This document shows, in pieces, positions 25,749 to 34,138 of a stretch of DNA of 64,000 nucleotides (positions are counted from its first letter, which is position 1; the number at the start of each line of letters is the position of its first letter). The stretch covers positions 60,280 through 124,279 of IMG/VR virus record IMGVR_UViG_3300036792_000284; one strand, given 5' to 3'. The notes under the pieces were generated by a model. It saw only the letters and a list, made by a program, of their open reading frames with translations, was not told the DNA's origin and did no database searches. A program made the position numbers and the translations under genes. Origin of the DNA: a virus.

Positions 25749-26063
25749 CTACCACACCGCGGCATACTGCTCGCGGGCCTTCTGCAGGGAGCCGGTGCCG
25801 ACCGTGATCCGCGAGCCAGGGACATCCGATGAGCCCGTCTCGTCGGTCTCCTGCAGCAGCACGCCGCGCCGGCCGAGGTTGGTGCTCAGCAGCGAACGGA
25901 ACGCCGCACCGTCTGGATTATCAGGAAGCTGGACCGGCAGCTCGAACCGGCCGCGGTCGAACGTCACGGTCACGCCGTCCTGCTGCACGGTGCCGGACAC
26001 CTCCTCGGCCACGCGCCACTTCCGGCCGCTGAACAGCTCGTCCCACATGCCGGTCGTGCTCAC
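25749..26063 (-). CDS. Hypothetical protein, 104 aa
   Basis: GTG start abutting the upstream TAG. It looks like a compact beta-rich domain (VSGTVQQDGVTVTFDRGRF) followed by a helical end. No cysteines, membrane segments or known motifs. Last gene before the promoter region of the sigma-like gene. Confidence 0.75.
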   Translation of the reverse strand: MSTTGMWDELFSGRKWRVAEEVSGTVQQDGVTVTFDRGRFELPVQLPDNPDGAAFRSLLSTNLGRRGVLLQETDETGSSDVPGSRITVGTGSLQKAREQYAAVW

Positions 26064-26333
26064 CTAGTCCTCCAGCGGGTCCTTTACCTGGAACCGGGCG
26101 ACAGACGCCGCCCTGCGGCCCTGGGTATCGGCGATCCGGAGTTTGAGGTCGGCCTCGTGCTCAGCCGGGCGGTCATCGCGGCGCCAGCGCTGGTACTCCT
26201 CAGCGGCGCCGAGCGCGGCGGCGGGGTCCTTCTGGTACAGCGCCGCCCAGTCCGCGCACATAATCACATGCAGGACGATCGGCTTCAGTTCGCCGGTCTT
26301 CCGGCAGCCCGCACAGCGCCCCTGCTCCCTCAT
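26064..26333 (-). CDS. Zinc-knuckle protein, 89 aa, actinophage-type
   Basis: Opens with CAGCRKTGELKPIVLHVIMC, a short zinc knuckle with a third cysteine, then a charged helical tail. The arrangement resembles small proteins I associate with actinophage replication regions, whose function is undefined. The ATG follows a GTAGCAGCAGGC leader of the left-half type. Confidence 0.75.
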   Translation of the reverse strand: MREQGRCAGCRKTGELKPIVLHVIMCADWAALYQKDPAAALGAAEEYQRWRRDDRPAEHEADLKLRIADTQGRRAASVARFQVKDPLED

Positions 26334-26348
26334 GCCTGCTGCTACGCC

Positions 26349-26585
26349 TTACCCGAGAAGGAAGGCGAGCGTCCCGGCCCGCGCGCGCCGTTCCTGCTCT
26401 CCGTCGATGTGCCTGCACAGGCCGTCGGAGCGCGCCTGGTAGCGGAAACCGCGGCAGCTGCACATCCAGGTGCCGTCGGCGAGCCGGCTGACCCGGTAGA
26501 TGAGTTCCGGGTCGCGGGCGGAGGGCACCTCGGCCTCGAACGCCGTCTCCGGTGCCCCCGGGTCCGCGGAGACGGAAACCCTCAT
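26349..26585 (-). CDS. SWIM zinc-finger-like protein, 78 aa
   Basis: The segment CSCRGFRYQARSDGLCRHI fits the SWIM motif C-x-C-xn-C-x-H, which binds DNA or proteins. A preceding beta part (ELIYRVSRLADGTWM) fits the usual SWIM layout. The stop lies 15 bp before the next gene. A second SWIM-like protein is at 61889-62389. Confidence 0.7.
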   Translation of the reverse strand: MRVSVSADPGAPETAFEAEVPSARDPELIYRVSRLADGTWMCSCRGFRYQARSDGLCRHIDGEQERRARAGTLAFLLG

Positions 26586-26872
26586 GTGAGGGCTTCTGCC
26601 ACGACAGTGAACGAGCCGGTCAGCTCCGGCGCCGGGCCGGGCACGTACGCCACCTGCCCGCTGCCTGCTTCTCCCGTGAAGTGGCCGAGCAGCCCGGGCA
26701 CGGTGACGTTGACGACCGGCGGCACCGCCGCGCGCTCGATGTCCGCGCGGTGCACCACATTCAGGCAGTGCCTCGCGGTCACCCGGTCCGGCCAGTTGTC
26801 CTGCACGTGGTCGAACGCCGGGGCCGCGTCGTCAGGCGGCCACGGCACGCTCGTGTCCAGAGGATGGGACAT
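26582..26872 (-). CDS. Hypothetical protein, 96 aa
   Basis: ATG start; stop overlaps the SWIM gene as ATGA. A proline-rich N-terminus leads into a beta-rich C-terminal half (VNVTVPGLLGHF, TGSFTVVAEAL). Not recognised. Confidence 0.7.
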   Translation of the reverse strand: MSHPLDTSVPWPPDDAAPAFDHVQDNWPDRVTARHCLNVVHRADIERAAVPPVVNVTVPGLLGHFTGEAGSGQVAYVPGPAPELTGSFTVVAEALT

Positions 26873-26881
26873 GCCCGCACC

Positions 26882-27169
26882 TTACCTGGCAGCAACCTCG
26901 GCGTCCGGCTGCTCGTCATACCCGGCCGCCGCGCGCTGGGTCTTGACCAGTTCCGCCACTTCCTTGGTGCTCACCACGTAGAGCGCCGGACGCCCACCCG
27001 CCCCGCGGATTTTGTGGATCGTCTTCCACTTGCCTTCCTTCTTCATCTGGAAGAGCCTCTGCCTCGTCGCGGACAGGTCCTCCCCGGCCGCGGGCAGGGA
27101 CACCCAGCCTTCCAGCTCCGGAACGTCGTCATCGAAGTCGTCCGGCACCCGCACATTACTTGAAGCCAT
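26882..27169 (-). CDS. Helix-turn-helix DNA-binding protein, 95 aa
   Basis: The core reads GWVSLPAAGEDLSATRQRLFQMKKEGKW, a winged or MerR-like helix-turn-helix, followed by a wing (ALYVVSTKEVAEL). Acidic at both ends. Directly upstream lies a perfect CTTAAC-N4-GTTAAG palindrome at 27224-27239, which it might recognise; that link is a guess. A candidate regulator of the replication genes. Confidence 0.75.
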   Translation of the reverse strand: MASSNVRVPDDFDDDVPELEGWVSLPAAGEDLSATRQRLFQMKKEGKWKTIHKIRGAGGRPALYVVSTKEVAELVKTQRAAAGYDEQPDAEVAAR

Positions 27170-27223
27170 CAGTCGCCCTCCGTCTGCCCGTCAGGGCATA
27201 AGTTTCCTGTCTCCAAGACACAG

Positions 27224-27239
27224 CTTAACCTGAGTTAAG
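27224..27239. promoter_or_regulatory. CTTAAC-N4-GTTAAG palindrome
   Basis: A 16-bp element with perfect 6-bp arms in front of the helix-turn-helix gene, the same geometry as the CTTGAC-N4-GTCAAG operators with one substitution per arm. No convincing -10 box at the usual distance, so it may be an operator rather than a promoter. Confidence 0.5.
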
Positions 27240-27779
27240 TCACTTTGCCAAGTGCGGGTTCAGGACGCGCCTCATAGCCACCTTGCACCCCGTCAGCCAC
27301 TTGTCGCAGTCCTCCTCCGTCTGCACCCTGGGCAGCAGGCCGAGGCACTGCGACAGCTTCCCCGCCACGGCAGCGTCGTACTGCCGGGTCCGCCAGTCCG
27401 GGCAGTACGTCTCGCACCAGGTGCGCAGGGCTGTGGCCAGGTCGTCCCGGGCCGGCTCCGGGCGCCGCGAGGCATCCACCCACAGGCGCCCGTAGTCGTC
27501 GACCTCGTAGCCGATCCGCTTCAGCGCCGCACGGGCGGCGTCCTCCGGCTCCATCTGCCATTTCTCGGCCAGCAGGGTCACGGTGGTGAAGTAGCGCTGC
27601 TCGCCGAAGCACCACCCGTGGTCGGAGTACACGCGCAGCGCGTCCCGCTCTTCGCACGCCGGGCAGGTCGCCTTCATGCCGCGCTCGCGCGCCGCGTCGG
27701 GCAGCTTCACCCACTGCAGCGCCAGGGTGAACGCAACCTGCTCGTTGGCGGTGGCAACGGCCGACTTCGGGCGCTGCAT
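27240..27779 (-). CDS. Primase-type zinc-ribbon protein
   Basis: 179 residues. The stretch CPACEERDALRVYSDHGWC supplies the C-x2-C…H-x2-C zinc ribbon of DnaG/CHC2-type primases and is followed by the usual YFTTVTLLAEKW helix. No TOPRIM domain is present, so it may be a primase fragment or a helicase-associated zinc protein. The ATG overlaps the dnaB stop (TGATG), supporting a primosome role. Confidence 0.6.
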   Translation of the reverse strand: MQRPKSAVATANEQVAFTLALQWVKLPDAARERGMKATCPACEERDALRVYSDHGWCFGEQRYFTTVTLLAEKWQMEPEDAARAALKRIGYEVDDYGRLWVDASRRPEPARDDLATALRTWCETYCPDWRTRQYDAAVAGKLSQCLGLLPRVQTEEDCDKWLTGCKVAMRRVLNPHLAK

Positions 27780-29239
27780 CAGAGGTCCAGGTCGGGATAG
27801 TCCTCCGCCGCCACGTCGTCCCGGTCGGAAAAGTGGCTGTTGGCGAAGTCGGCGGTCAGCGGGAACTTCGCGCCCCGGGGCCCGTCGCGGTACTTCAGCA
27901 CCTTCGCCGTCAGCGCGACGGCCCGGCCGTGGGATTCGTCTTCCCCGGCGGCCATGAGGCCCAGCACCATGCCCGGGGTCCGGCCGGCCTCGATCGTCTC
28001 CGACAGGTCTTCCAGCCGGTACTCGCCGCTGCTGCGCATCGAGCCGATGCCCTCTTTGTTGACCTGCCACGGCGAGATGACCGGCACGCCCCGGCCGTGC
28101 AGGAACGACTGAGCCCAGCGCTGCGTCCCCTTGAGGATGCCGCCCTGGCTCTCGTTCAGCCGGGAGTCCCGCGTCCGCCTCTCCGGGTCAAGCAGTTGCA
28201 GGTAGTCGATGATGACCAGGTCCGGAGCTACCTGGCGCGAGATCGCGGCGGCGCGCGCGGTCAGCACCGACAGCGTGCACGTCTCGGGCATCTGCACGAC
28301 GTGCAGCATCCCGTAGCCGCCGTTTTTCAGGTCGTCGACCACGGCGGCCAGCGCGCGCTCCCCCTCCTCGCCCAGGCGGCCCGACCGGATGAGGCGGGTG
28401 TCGAGGCCGCGCGGCAGGCCGAACTTCGGGTGCCGCGAGTGCCGGGCCACCAGCTTGATCCGCACCGCGTTGCGGTGCTGCTCGGTGGTGAAGATGACAA
28501 CGTTCTTGCCCTGGTTCACCGCGTTGTGCCAGGCACACTGCACGCACAGGCTCGACTTGCCGGCGGTCATGGCCGCGGCGACGAGCCCCAGCTCCCCGTT
28601 GCCGATGCCGCCGTCCAGGTGGTCGTCCAGCGTAGGGATGCCGAACTCGATGCCGGGCACCCGCCCGGACTTCCGCTGCTCTTTCACCGCCGCGTAGACG
28701 GCCAGGATGTCGTCGCCCTCGGCCCGGACGTCGCCCTCCGGGCTGTCCTGGGCGCCGCCGGCGCGCTCGGCGACGGCGAACGCGGCCACCACGTACGCAC
28801 GTGCCTCGGCGTGCCCGACAAGGGGTTCTCCGGTGTGCTCGTCGCGCACCTCCTCGCCCGGCCGCGGGTTCATGATCCGCATGGCGACCGCCATCGCGTC
28901 GCCGGTGGCACGCTCGGCCGCCAAGTCGCGCAGCTGGGCGACCGAGTGAAGGAACTCGTGCCGCTCGGGGGCCGCCGCGGCCAGCGCATCGTAGGCCTCG
29001 CCGAACATCTGCACGGTGCCCGGCTTCTTGCCGCGCAGCAGGTCCCCGAGCGCGGCCCGGGTCATGATGCCCTCGTTGGCGTCGGCGTAGCGGATCAGCA
29101 GGAGGAAGAGCCGCTGCTGCACCGTGTCGGTGAAGTGCTCCGGGCCCAGCCGGGACGCCGCGTAGTCCAGCGCCCGCGTGGACCCGCCGGCGGCCACGAC
29201 CGCCGACAGCACGGTCTTGCCGTGAGCTACCGCGTCCAT
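27779..29239 (-). CDS. dnaB: DnaB-like replicative helicase
   Basis: 486 residues. An N-terminal helical domain (1-180) precedes the RecA-like motor: degenerate Walker A AAMTAGKSSL, IFTTEQHRNAVRIKLVAR, Walker B LVIIDYLQLLDPE and the arginine-finger segment VLKYRDGPRG. It unwinds DNA at the fork ahead of the Pol I-family polymerase. Flanked by the primase-type zinc protein and a DNA methylase. Confidence 0.92.
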   Translation of the reverse strand: MDAVAHGKTVLSAVVAAGGSTRALDYAASRLGPEHFTDTVQQRLFLLLIRYADANEGIMTRAALGDLLRGKKPGTVQMFGEAYDALAAAAPERHEFLHSVAQLRDLAAERATGDAMAVAMRIMNPRPGEEVRDEHTGEPLVGHAEARAYVVAAFAVAERAGGAQDSPEGDVRAEGDDILAVYAAVKEQRKSGRVPGIEFGIPTLDDHLDGGIGNGELGLVAAAMTAGKSSLCVQCAWHNAVNQGKNVVIFTTEQHRNAVRIKLVARHSRHPKFGLPRGLDTRLIRSGRLGEEGERALAAVVDDLKNGGYGMLHVVQMPETCTLSVLTARAAAISRQVAPDLVIIDYLQLLDPERRTRDSRLNESQGGILKGTQRWAQSFLHGRGVPVISPWQVNKEGIGSMRSSGEYRLEDLSETIEAGRTPGMVLGLMAAGEDESHGRAVALTAKVLKYRDGPRGAKFPLTADFANSHFSDRDDVAAEDYPDLDL

Positions 29240-29908
29240 CTACGCCGCCTCCGCGCTCAGGTAGGCCGCCGCGTGCGCGGCCACGTAGGCGGTCATGTAA
29301 CCGGGCGCGGCCTCCATCAGCATCTCGCGCGGTACGTACCGGGCCACGTCCATCAGCTCACGGGCCCGCCCGATGGGGGCGACATGCCCGGCCAGCGACA
29401 TCACCGTGCCGGGCACCCAGTGCCCGGCCTTGCTGGCCCGCATGGTGTGGTCCCGGTGCCGCATCGGCGGGATGGCCAGCCCGTTGCCGGCCTCGAACCC
29501 GCGGTGGCGGTACAGCTCGTAGCCGAAAGTCCACGCGCACAGCCAGGTGGGGTCCAGCAGCGGCGAGCCCTCCACGTTCTCGATGACGTAGGGCACGCCC
29601 GCCTCGATGAGCCGGGGCCGCATCGGGGTGATGAGGTCCGGGTACTCCAGGTTGAGTCCCGGGCGGCAGCGGAGCATCTTGCTCCACCGCTGGCACGGGG
29701 CGCCGAGGTGCACGAAGTCGTACGCGCGCAGCTCCTCGATGCTCACCGTCAGCATGTCCCGGCACTGGAACTCGCCCGGGTAGTACTCGCCGACGTCCGG
29801 GTTGTTGTCGACGCCGGTCATCTTGAATCCGGCCTTGATGTAGCCGTCTGTGGAAATGCCTACCCCGGAGCCGAGGTCCAGGCCCCGCCAGCCCGCCCAG
29901 ACGGCCAT
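29240..29908 (-). CDS. Compact C5-cytosine DNA methyltransferase-like protein
   Basis: 222 residues with motif I DLGSGVGISTDGYIKAGF, motif IV LGAPCQRWS (the catalytic cysteine in PCQ), motif VI VIENVEG and YRHRGFE as the later arginine motif. It is shorter than classical Dcm enzymes and has little room for a target-recognition domain, as in other phage methylases. It could protect phage DNA or mark bases for further change. ATG start overlaps the upstream gene by 49 nt. Confidence 0.8.
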   Translation of the reverse strand: MAVWAGWRGLDLGSGVGISTDGYIKAGFKMTGVDNNPDVGEYYPGEFQCRDMLTVSIEELRAYDFVHLGAPCQRWSKMLRCRPGLNLEYPDLITPMRPRLIEAGVPYVIENVEGSPLLDPTWLCAWTFGYELYRHRGFEAGNGLAIPPMRHRDHTMRASKAGHWVPGTVMSLAGHVAPIGRARELMDVARYVPREMLMEAAPGYMTAYVAAHAAAYLSAEAA

Positions 29909-30450
29909 AACTCCGCCTGGCGGAAGGCCCTGACGTCCTGGCCAGGCTCGAACGCAACCTGGTTACCGGCGATTCCGGTTAGAAGGATCTTCATGCCTAC
30001 TGCTACGTCCGGGATGCCGGCCACCGTCTCGTACCTGATGACGGTCTCGGTGCTCGCGACGCGGAACGCCTGACCGCCGACGGCCACCATGTCGTCTTTC
30101 TCCACCATGTCGGCCCGGCAGTTAGTCCACTGCCGGCCGTGCCGGTCCAGGTCGAACCGCGGGCGCCGAAACGGCGGGGGGATGACCCGGCGGGTGGCGG
30201 GCATCTTCGGCAGGTGCTCGCCGTCGAACGTGGTGCGCCGGGCCGCCTCGGCCGGGCTAATGGCCACCAGGTCCTCGGCGTGCACCGGAGACGTGGCAGC
30301 GGCAGTCTGGGCGGCGACCTGCTCCAGGGCGGCGCCGCTCATGAACGCCTCCATGGGCGGCGCCGGGCGCTTGCCTGCGTAGAAGGCGTCTACGTCACGC
30401 CCGAGAGACTCGGGGATCTCCAGAATGTGGCCCGGCTTGTCGTCGCTCAC
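29860..30450 (-). CDS. Hypothetical protein, 196 aa
   Basis: The GTG at 30450 gives MSDDKPGHILEIPES. The middle is basic (PPPFRRPRFDLDRHGRQW). In frame near 30000 is a GTAGCAGTAGGC-ATG element like the leaders before other left-half genes, so a short C-terminal form starting MKILLTGIAG may also be made. No family recognised. Confidence 0.65.
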   Translation of the reverse strand: MSDDKPGHILEIPESLGRDVDAFYAGKRPAPPMEAFMSGAALEQVAAQTAAATSPVHAEDLVAISPAEAARRTTFDGEHLPKMPATRRVIPPPFRRPRFDLDRHGRQWTNCRADMVEKDDMVAVGGQAFRVASTETVIRYETVAGIPDVAVGMKILLTGIAGNQVAFEPGQDVRAFRQAELWPSGRAGGAWTSAPG

Positions 30451-30865
30451 TGCTCGCCCTCCCGTGGTCGGCTGCACGATCGGCGGCGAGGACGACGCGG
30501 CCCTTCCGGGTGCGGACGACCAGCCCGCACCCGGAGCACTTCCCCTTTTTCCAGATCCATGCGAACCGGCCGGCCGCAGACAGCACCTTATTGCCGTCGC
30601 AGTCCCAATGCGGGAAATACGGGCCAAAAGGACCTATCCGCCCGCAGTAACACACCCGGTACTCCGGGCTCAGCTCGTAACACCCGTGCAGCGTGATGCC
30701 GATGCTGGCGCCGTGCTCGGCCGGGCACTCGTGCCGCACCACCCGCCAGAACGGCAGCACGTACTCGTCAGGCGGGCTGGCCTCGTTCAGGAGATCGAGC
30801 GCCGCCTGCCGGGCCTCGCGGAACGCGCGCCCGGCCTGCTTCTCAGCCGACGTGAGCGCCGTCAA
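30395..30865 (-). CDS. Cysteine-containing hypothetical protein, 156 aa
   Basis: TTG start overlapping the upstream stop (TTGA). The centre carries HECPAEHG, YRVCYCG and KCSGCGLVV, likely a zinc-binding fold, with a basic tail. Overlaps the next gene by 56 nt. Function unknown. Confidence 0.65.
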   Translation of the reverse strand: MTALTSAEKQAGRAFREARQAALDLLNEASPPDEYVLPFWRVVRHECPAEHGASIGITLHGCYELSPEYRVCYCGRIGPFGPYFPHWDCDGNKVLSAAGRFAWIWKKGKCSGCGLVVRTRKGRVVLAADRAADHGRASSERRQAGPHSGDPRVSRA

Positions 30866-31173
30866 AGGGGACGCTGCATCTCTGCCAGCAGCTCAGCGTC
30901 AACCGGCCCCTCCAGAACCTCGCCACCGTAGTGCCGGCTGCGCGCATTGGCCTCGGCGAACGTCATAGCGAACTGGTAGTACGCCTCGCGCGGCTGGTCC
31001 GCCATAACGTGCTCTACAGTCTCACGCGCGCTCTTGCGGGCATCATTCGCAGCCTTTTCGGCGAAGTACTCAACCACCTCGTCCGGGGTCCCGTCCCAGC
31101 ACACCCACGTGTCGGAGTAACTGCTGAAAACTGCCAGCTTGCCATCCGGCTGCTTAATCACCTGGTAGGCCAT
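30862..31173 (-). CDS. Hypothetical protein, 103 aa
   Basis: Opens with a small beta domain (MAYQVIKQPDGKLAVFSS, WVCWDGTPDEV) then a long amphipathic helix. The ATG at 31173 overlaps the sigma-factor stop by 16 nt. It may be a partner of the sigma factor, judged only from coupling. Confidence 0.75.
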   Translation of the reverse strand: MAYQVIKQPDGKLAVFSSYSDTWVCWDGTPDEVVEYFAEKAANDARKSARETVEHVMADQPREAYYQFAMTFAEANARSRHYGGEVLEGPVDAELLAEMQRPL

Positions 31174-31865
31174 AAGGCCACCACCTTCACCATCGCCTCG
31201 TGTATCTCCAAGACCGCCCCCTGGTGGAGCCGGGCGGCCTCGTCAGTTGATACGCCGGCGTAGCTGGCCAGCTCGGCCAAGGGCATCCCGTGGTAGAAGT
31301 GCAGCGCCAGCACGACCCGGGCCGCCTCCCCGAGACGTCGCACGACGCCGGACACCGCGGCCAGCACCTCCGACACCACCGCCTGGCCCTCCACGTCGTC
31401 CTCGCCGGCGACGTCGTGCGGCTCGGCGTCGATGCTCACCGGGCGGGCGGCCACCGCGGCCAGGGTGTCGCGCACCTCGGCGAGGCTCAGCCCGCTCGCC
31501 TTCGCCAGCTGGGCCTCGGTCAGCCCCCGGTCCTGCCCGGCCTCCCGCAGCGCCTTCACCTTGCCCCGGGCGCTGCGCGTCACCCAGTCCTGGGACCGCA
31601 GGTGGTCCAGGATCGAGCCGCGCATGCGCCGGGTGCAGTAGACGCGGAAGTACTCGAACCGCTCCGGGTCGTAGCCGTGCTCGGCGCAGAACACCGGCCA
31701 GCGGTGCGCGGCGGCGGCCAGCCCGGACAGCGCCAGCGCCTCCAGCTCGTCCATCTCCAGCGCGTGCGGGGCCCGCTGCCACACCCGGTAGGCCTCGGCG
31801 CGAGCGGACGGCACAATCTCCGTCGTCATCTCGGCAATCTTCGCCTTGAAAGCAGCGTCATCCAT
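31158..31865 (-). CDS. FliA/WhiG-type RNA polymerase sigma factor
   Basis: 235 residues. Region 2 ends in YFRVYCTRRMRGSILDHLR followed by SQDWVTRSAR, the signature of the FliA/WhiG/SigF class. Region 3 (GLTEAQLAKASGLSLAEV) and region 4 helix-turn-helix (MPLAELASYAGVSTDEAARL) are also visible. It should direct RNA polymerase to phage promoters, probably a later class since the palindrome promoters here look sigma-A-like. No anti-sigma gene seen next to it. Confidence 0.85.
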   Translation of the reverse strand: MDDAAFKAKIAEMTTEIVPSARAEAYRVWQRAPHALEMDELEALALSGLAAAAHRWPVFCAEHGYDPERFEYFRVYCTRRMRGSILDHLRSQDWVTRSARGKVKALREAGQDRGLTEAQLAKASGLSLAEVRDTLAAVAARPVSIDAEPHDVAGEDDVEGQAVVSEVLAAVSGVVRRLGEAARVVLALHFYHGMPLAELASYAGVSTDEAARLHQGAVLEIHEAMVKVVALWPTR

Positions 31866-32019
31866 CCTGCTCGACCTCCTGGCGGGCCGGGCGGATAACC
31901 TCGTCCGCCATCACCAGGGGGATGCCGCAGTAGTTCGCGACCTGTTCGTCTGTCCAGTCACCGTGCACTCGCAGCACTTTTTTGGCAGCGAGGAACCACT
32001 CAACTCTTGAGGAGGCCAT
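31858..32019 (-). CDS. Small helical protein, 53 aa
   Basis: ATG start; overlaps the sigma gene by 8 nt. Sequence suggests a short helix-turn-helix (WTDEQVANYCGIPLVMADEVI). It may modulate the sigma factor it is coupled to, which is inference only. Confidence 0.65.
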   Translation of the reverse strand: MASSRVEWFLAAKKVLRVHGDWTDEQVANYCGIPLVMADEVIRPARQEVEQDG

Positions 32020-32086
32020 GCCCGCGTGATCGTCACGCATCACCAGACTGCGCGAGGCCGCGGTGATGACGGCGCAATCAGGCCTA

Positions 32087-32119
32087 GGGCCCCGGGAAAG
32101 GAGGCATAACCCGGGGCCC
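32087..32119 (-). terminator. Hairpin after the SNF2-like gene
   Basis: Perfect 10-bp arms GGGCCCCGGG/CCCGGGGCCC around a 13-nt loop in the 155-bp gap between the SNF2-like helicase and the sigma operon. No T-run follows, so it may slow or stop transcription only partly. Confidence 0.55.
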
Positions 32120-32174
32120 GCCAGACCATGGCAAGAACCACGGTACCCGCGCAAACGGCGGGAAACTATCTCAG

Positions 32175-33887
32175 CTAGGACGGCTCGGCGTCGAGCTTGC
32201 CGGTGGCGACCAGGCGCATCAGCTGCCACGGGCTCAGCGAGGTGAACATGCCCTCCTCCTCGTCCCACACCACCTCGGCCATCGCCGCCTCGCGCCGCAG
32301 CATCGGCAGGAACGCCTCCTCCACCGTGTTGCGGGCCAGCAGGTGGTGGAAGTACACGCTCGGGTACGGGCTGCCCTGGCGGGCCACCCGGCCCGCCAGC
32401 TGCGTCATCCGGGCCGGGTTGGGGATGGTGTCGGCGGCGATGAGGTGCCGGGCCACCTGCAGGTTGAGGCTGGCCTCGATGGTGGTGGTGCCGACCAGCA
32501 CCCGGCAGGCCGGGTCCTCGCGGAACCGCTCCAGCCGGCGGCGGCGCTCCCGCTTGTCGGTCTCCCCCGACCACATCAGCACGTGGTCGATGCCCGCGTC
32601 CTGCAGCCGGGCCGACATGGCCGCTACGTTCTGCTTGAAGTAGATGAAGCAGACCGCCTTCTCCTCCGACAGGTCGCCGGTGATCCGGTCCATCGCCCAG
32701 TCCAGCTTCACCGAGTCGTCGGCGTCCGCGCCGGAGTCGAGGGCGGCGAGGCCGCTGCAAATCTGCCGGGCACGGGTGAACGCCGCGCCGGCCTCGGCCG
32801 TGGAGACCCGCGCGCCGGCGTCGCTCAGCCGCCGCAGGATGCCCCTGCTCAGCTCCGCGTAGCGGGCCCGCTGCTTCGGGCTCAGGTCCAGGAACACCGG
32901 GTCGTAGACGACCTGGGGCATCTCCACGTCGTCCACGTCGGCTGCGCCGCGGCGCAGCACCAGCGGCCAGATCGCCTCGCGGAACTCCCTGACCAGCCGG
33001 GGGTTGGCGACGATGCCGGCGTCCACCGCGACGCGCTTGCGCATCCGGGTGCGGCCCGTCTTGTCCTGCGGGTCCTTGACGACGATCCACTTCATCGCCT
33101 GGGCGACGTACCGCGACTTCACCCGCTCGATCGTGCCGAGCCGGTACCGGCCGCCGACCGGCTCCAGGAACGACCACAGCTCTTCCAGCCGCTTCTGCAG
33201 CGGGGTGGCGTGCAGCCCGTGCACCCGGGAGCACTTGGCGGCCAGCCGGTTGACGGCCCGGGCCGTCTCGGTGGTGTGGTTGCGCATCGGGTCGATGTCG
33301 TCGTAGATCAAGATGCCGACCGGGAAGCGGTCGAGCAGGTCCACGTCGCCCTCGCGCTGCATCTTCTTGCCGTGCGCGCCGCCCAGCGTGCGGTCGCCGA
33401 CGACCGCGATCTCCCAGTTGCCCATGTAGCCGCGGGTGCGCTGGTTCCTGTCGCCGTCGGCCACGTAGAACGAGATGCCGGGCAGCACGCGCTTCAGCTC
33501 GTTGCCCCACGGGTCCCAGGTGGCGGCCGACTTGCAGACGATGACCGCCCGGTTGTGCAGGCCCAGCTCCCCGGTCTCCTTGCACATCGCGAGCAGGAGC
33601 AGGGCCGTGGCCGTCTTGCCCAGCCCGACGGCGTCGGTCAGCAGGCCCGGCAGCCCCAGGTACATCCAGGCCGCCCCCACCCGCTGGTGCTTGCGCGGCT
33701 TGATGCCGCACCGGCGGCAGAAGATGAGCAGGTCGGGCGCGTGCTCCGCGCACGGCTCGCTGTTGAACCATTTCAGGTCCGGCCAGTCGTCGATGTCCGG
33801 CAGCCCCCTGATCCGGGCGGCGGCAGCGGCGCGGACGGCGCGGGACAGCCGGGCGGCGTCGGGCAGGTCAGTATCGAGCAGGGCCAC
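32175..33887 (-). CDS. SNF2/DEAD-type superfamily 2 helicase
   Basis: 570 residues. Motif I DAVGLGKTATAL (about 84-95), motif II as YDDID, motif III LHATPLQ, and the C-terminal lobe with VLVGTTTIEASLNLQ, and motif VI AGRVARQGS. A small cysteine group (FCRRCG) precedes motif I. Likely an ATP-driven DNA translocase or annealing helicase for recombination or replication restart. GTG start after a GTAGTAGAGGC leader. Confidence 0.88.
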   Translation of the reverse strand: MALLDTDLPDAARLSRAVRAAAAARIRGLPDIDDWPDLKWFNSEPCAEHAPDLLIFCRRCGIKPRKHQRVGAAWMYLGLPGLLTDAVGLGKTATALLLLAMCKETGELGLHNRAVIVCKSAATWDPWGNELKRVLPGISFYVADGDRNQRTRGYMGNWEIAVVGDRTLGGAHGKKMQREGDVDLLDRFPVGILIYDDIDPMRNHTTETARAVNRLAAKCSRVHGLHATPLQKRLEELWSFLEPVGGRYRLGTIERVKSRYVAQAMKWIVVKDPQDKTGRTRMRKRVAVDAGIVANPRLVREFREAIWPLVLRRGAADVDDVEMPQVVYDPVFLDLSPKQRARYAELSRGILRRLSDAGARVSTAEAGAAFTRARQICSGLAALDSGADADDSVKLDWAMDRITGDLSEEKAVCFIYFKQNVAAMSARLQDAGIDHVLMWSGETDKRERRRRLERFREDPACRVLVGTTTIEASLNLQVARHLIAADTIPNPARMTQLAGRVARQGSPYPSVYFHHLLARNTVEEAFLPMLRREAAMAEVVWDEEEGMFTSLSPWQLMRLVATGKLDAEPS

Positions 33888-33894
33888 GCCTCTA

Positions 33895-34134
33895 CTACGC
33901 CCGGCGGCGCCACCAGCGCCGCGCGACCAGGAGCCTGGTCTGGTCGTCGGTCAGGTCCCGGATGGCGCCGGTCTGCCGCCGGGTGAGGCCCACGATCTGG
34001 GTGGTCTGCTCGGCAGTCTGCCGGTCCACGTGCCGCTTCACGTGGCGGACGCCCAGCCAGACCGACACCGCGATGCCCGGCCAGGACACGATGATGCCCG
34101 AGAGGGTCAGCTCCCAGAAGGTAAAACCGTCCAC
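33895..34134 (-). CDS. Single-pass membrane protein, 79 aa
   Basis: One hydrophobic helix (LSGIIVSWPGIAVSVWLGV, about 10-28) followed by a basic cytoplasmic tail with a probable coiled coil and RRWWRRR end. Could be a holin-like or anchoring protein; the endolysin is far away at 12 kb. GTG start. Confidence 0.65.
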   Translation of the reverse strand: MDGFTFWELTLSGIIVSWPGIAVSVWLGVRHVKRHVDRQTAEQTTQIVGLTRRQTGAIRDLTDDQTRLLVARRWWRRRA

Positions 34135-34138
34135 GTAG

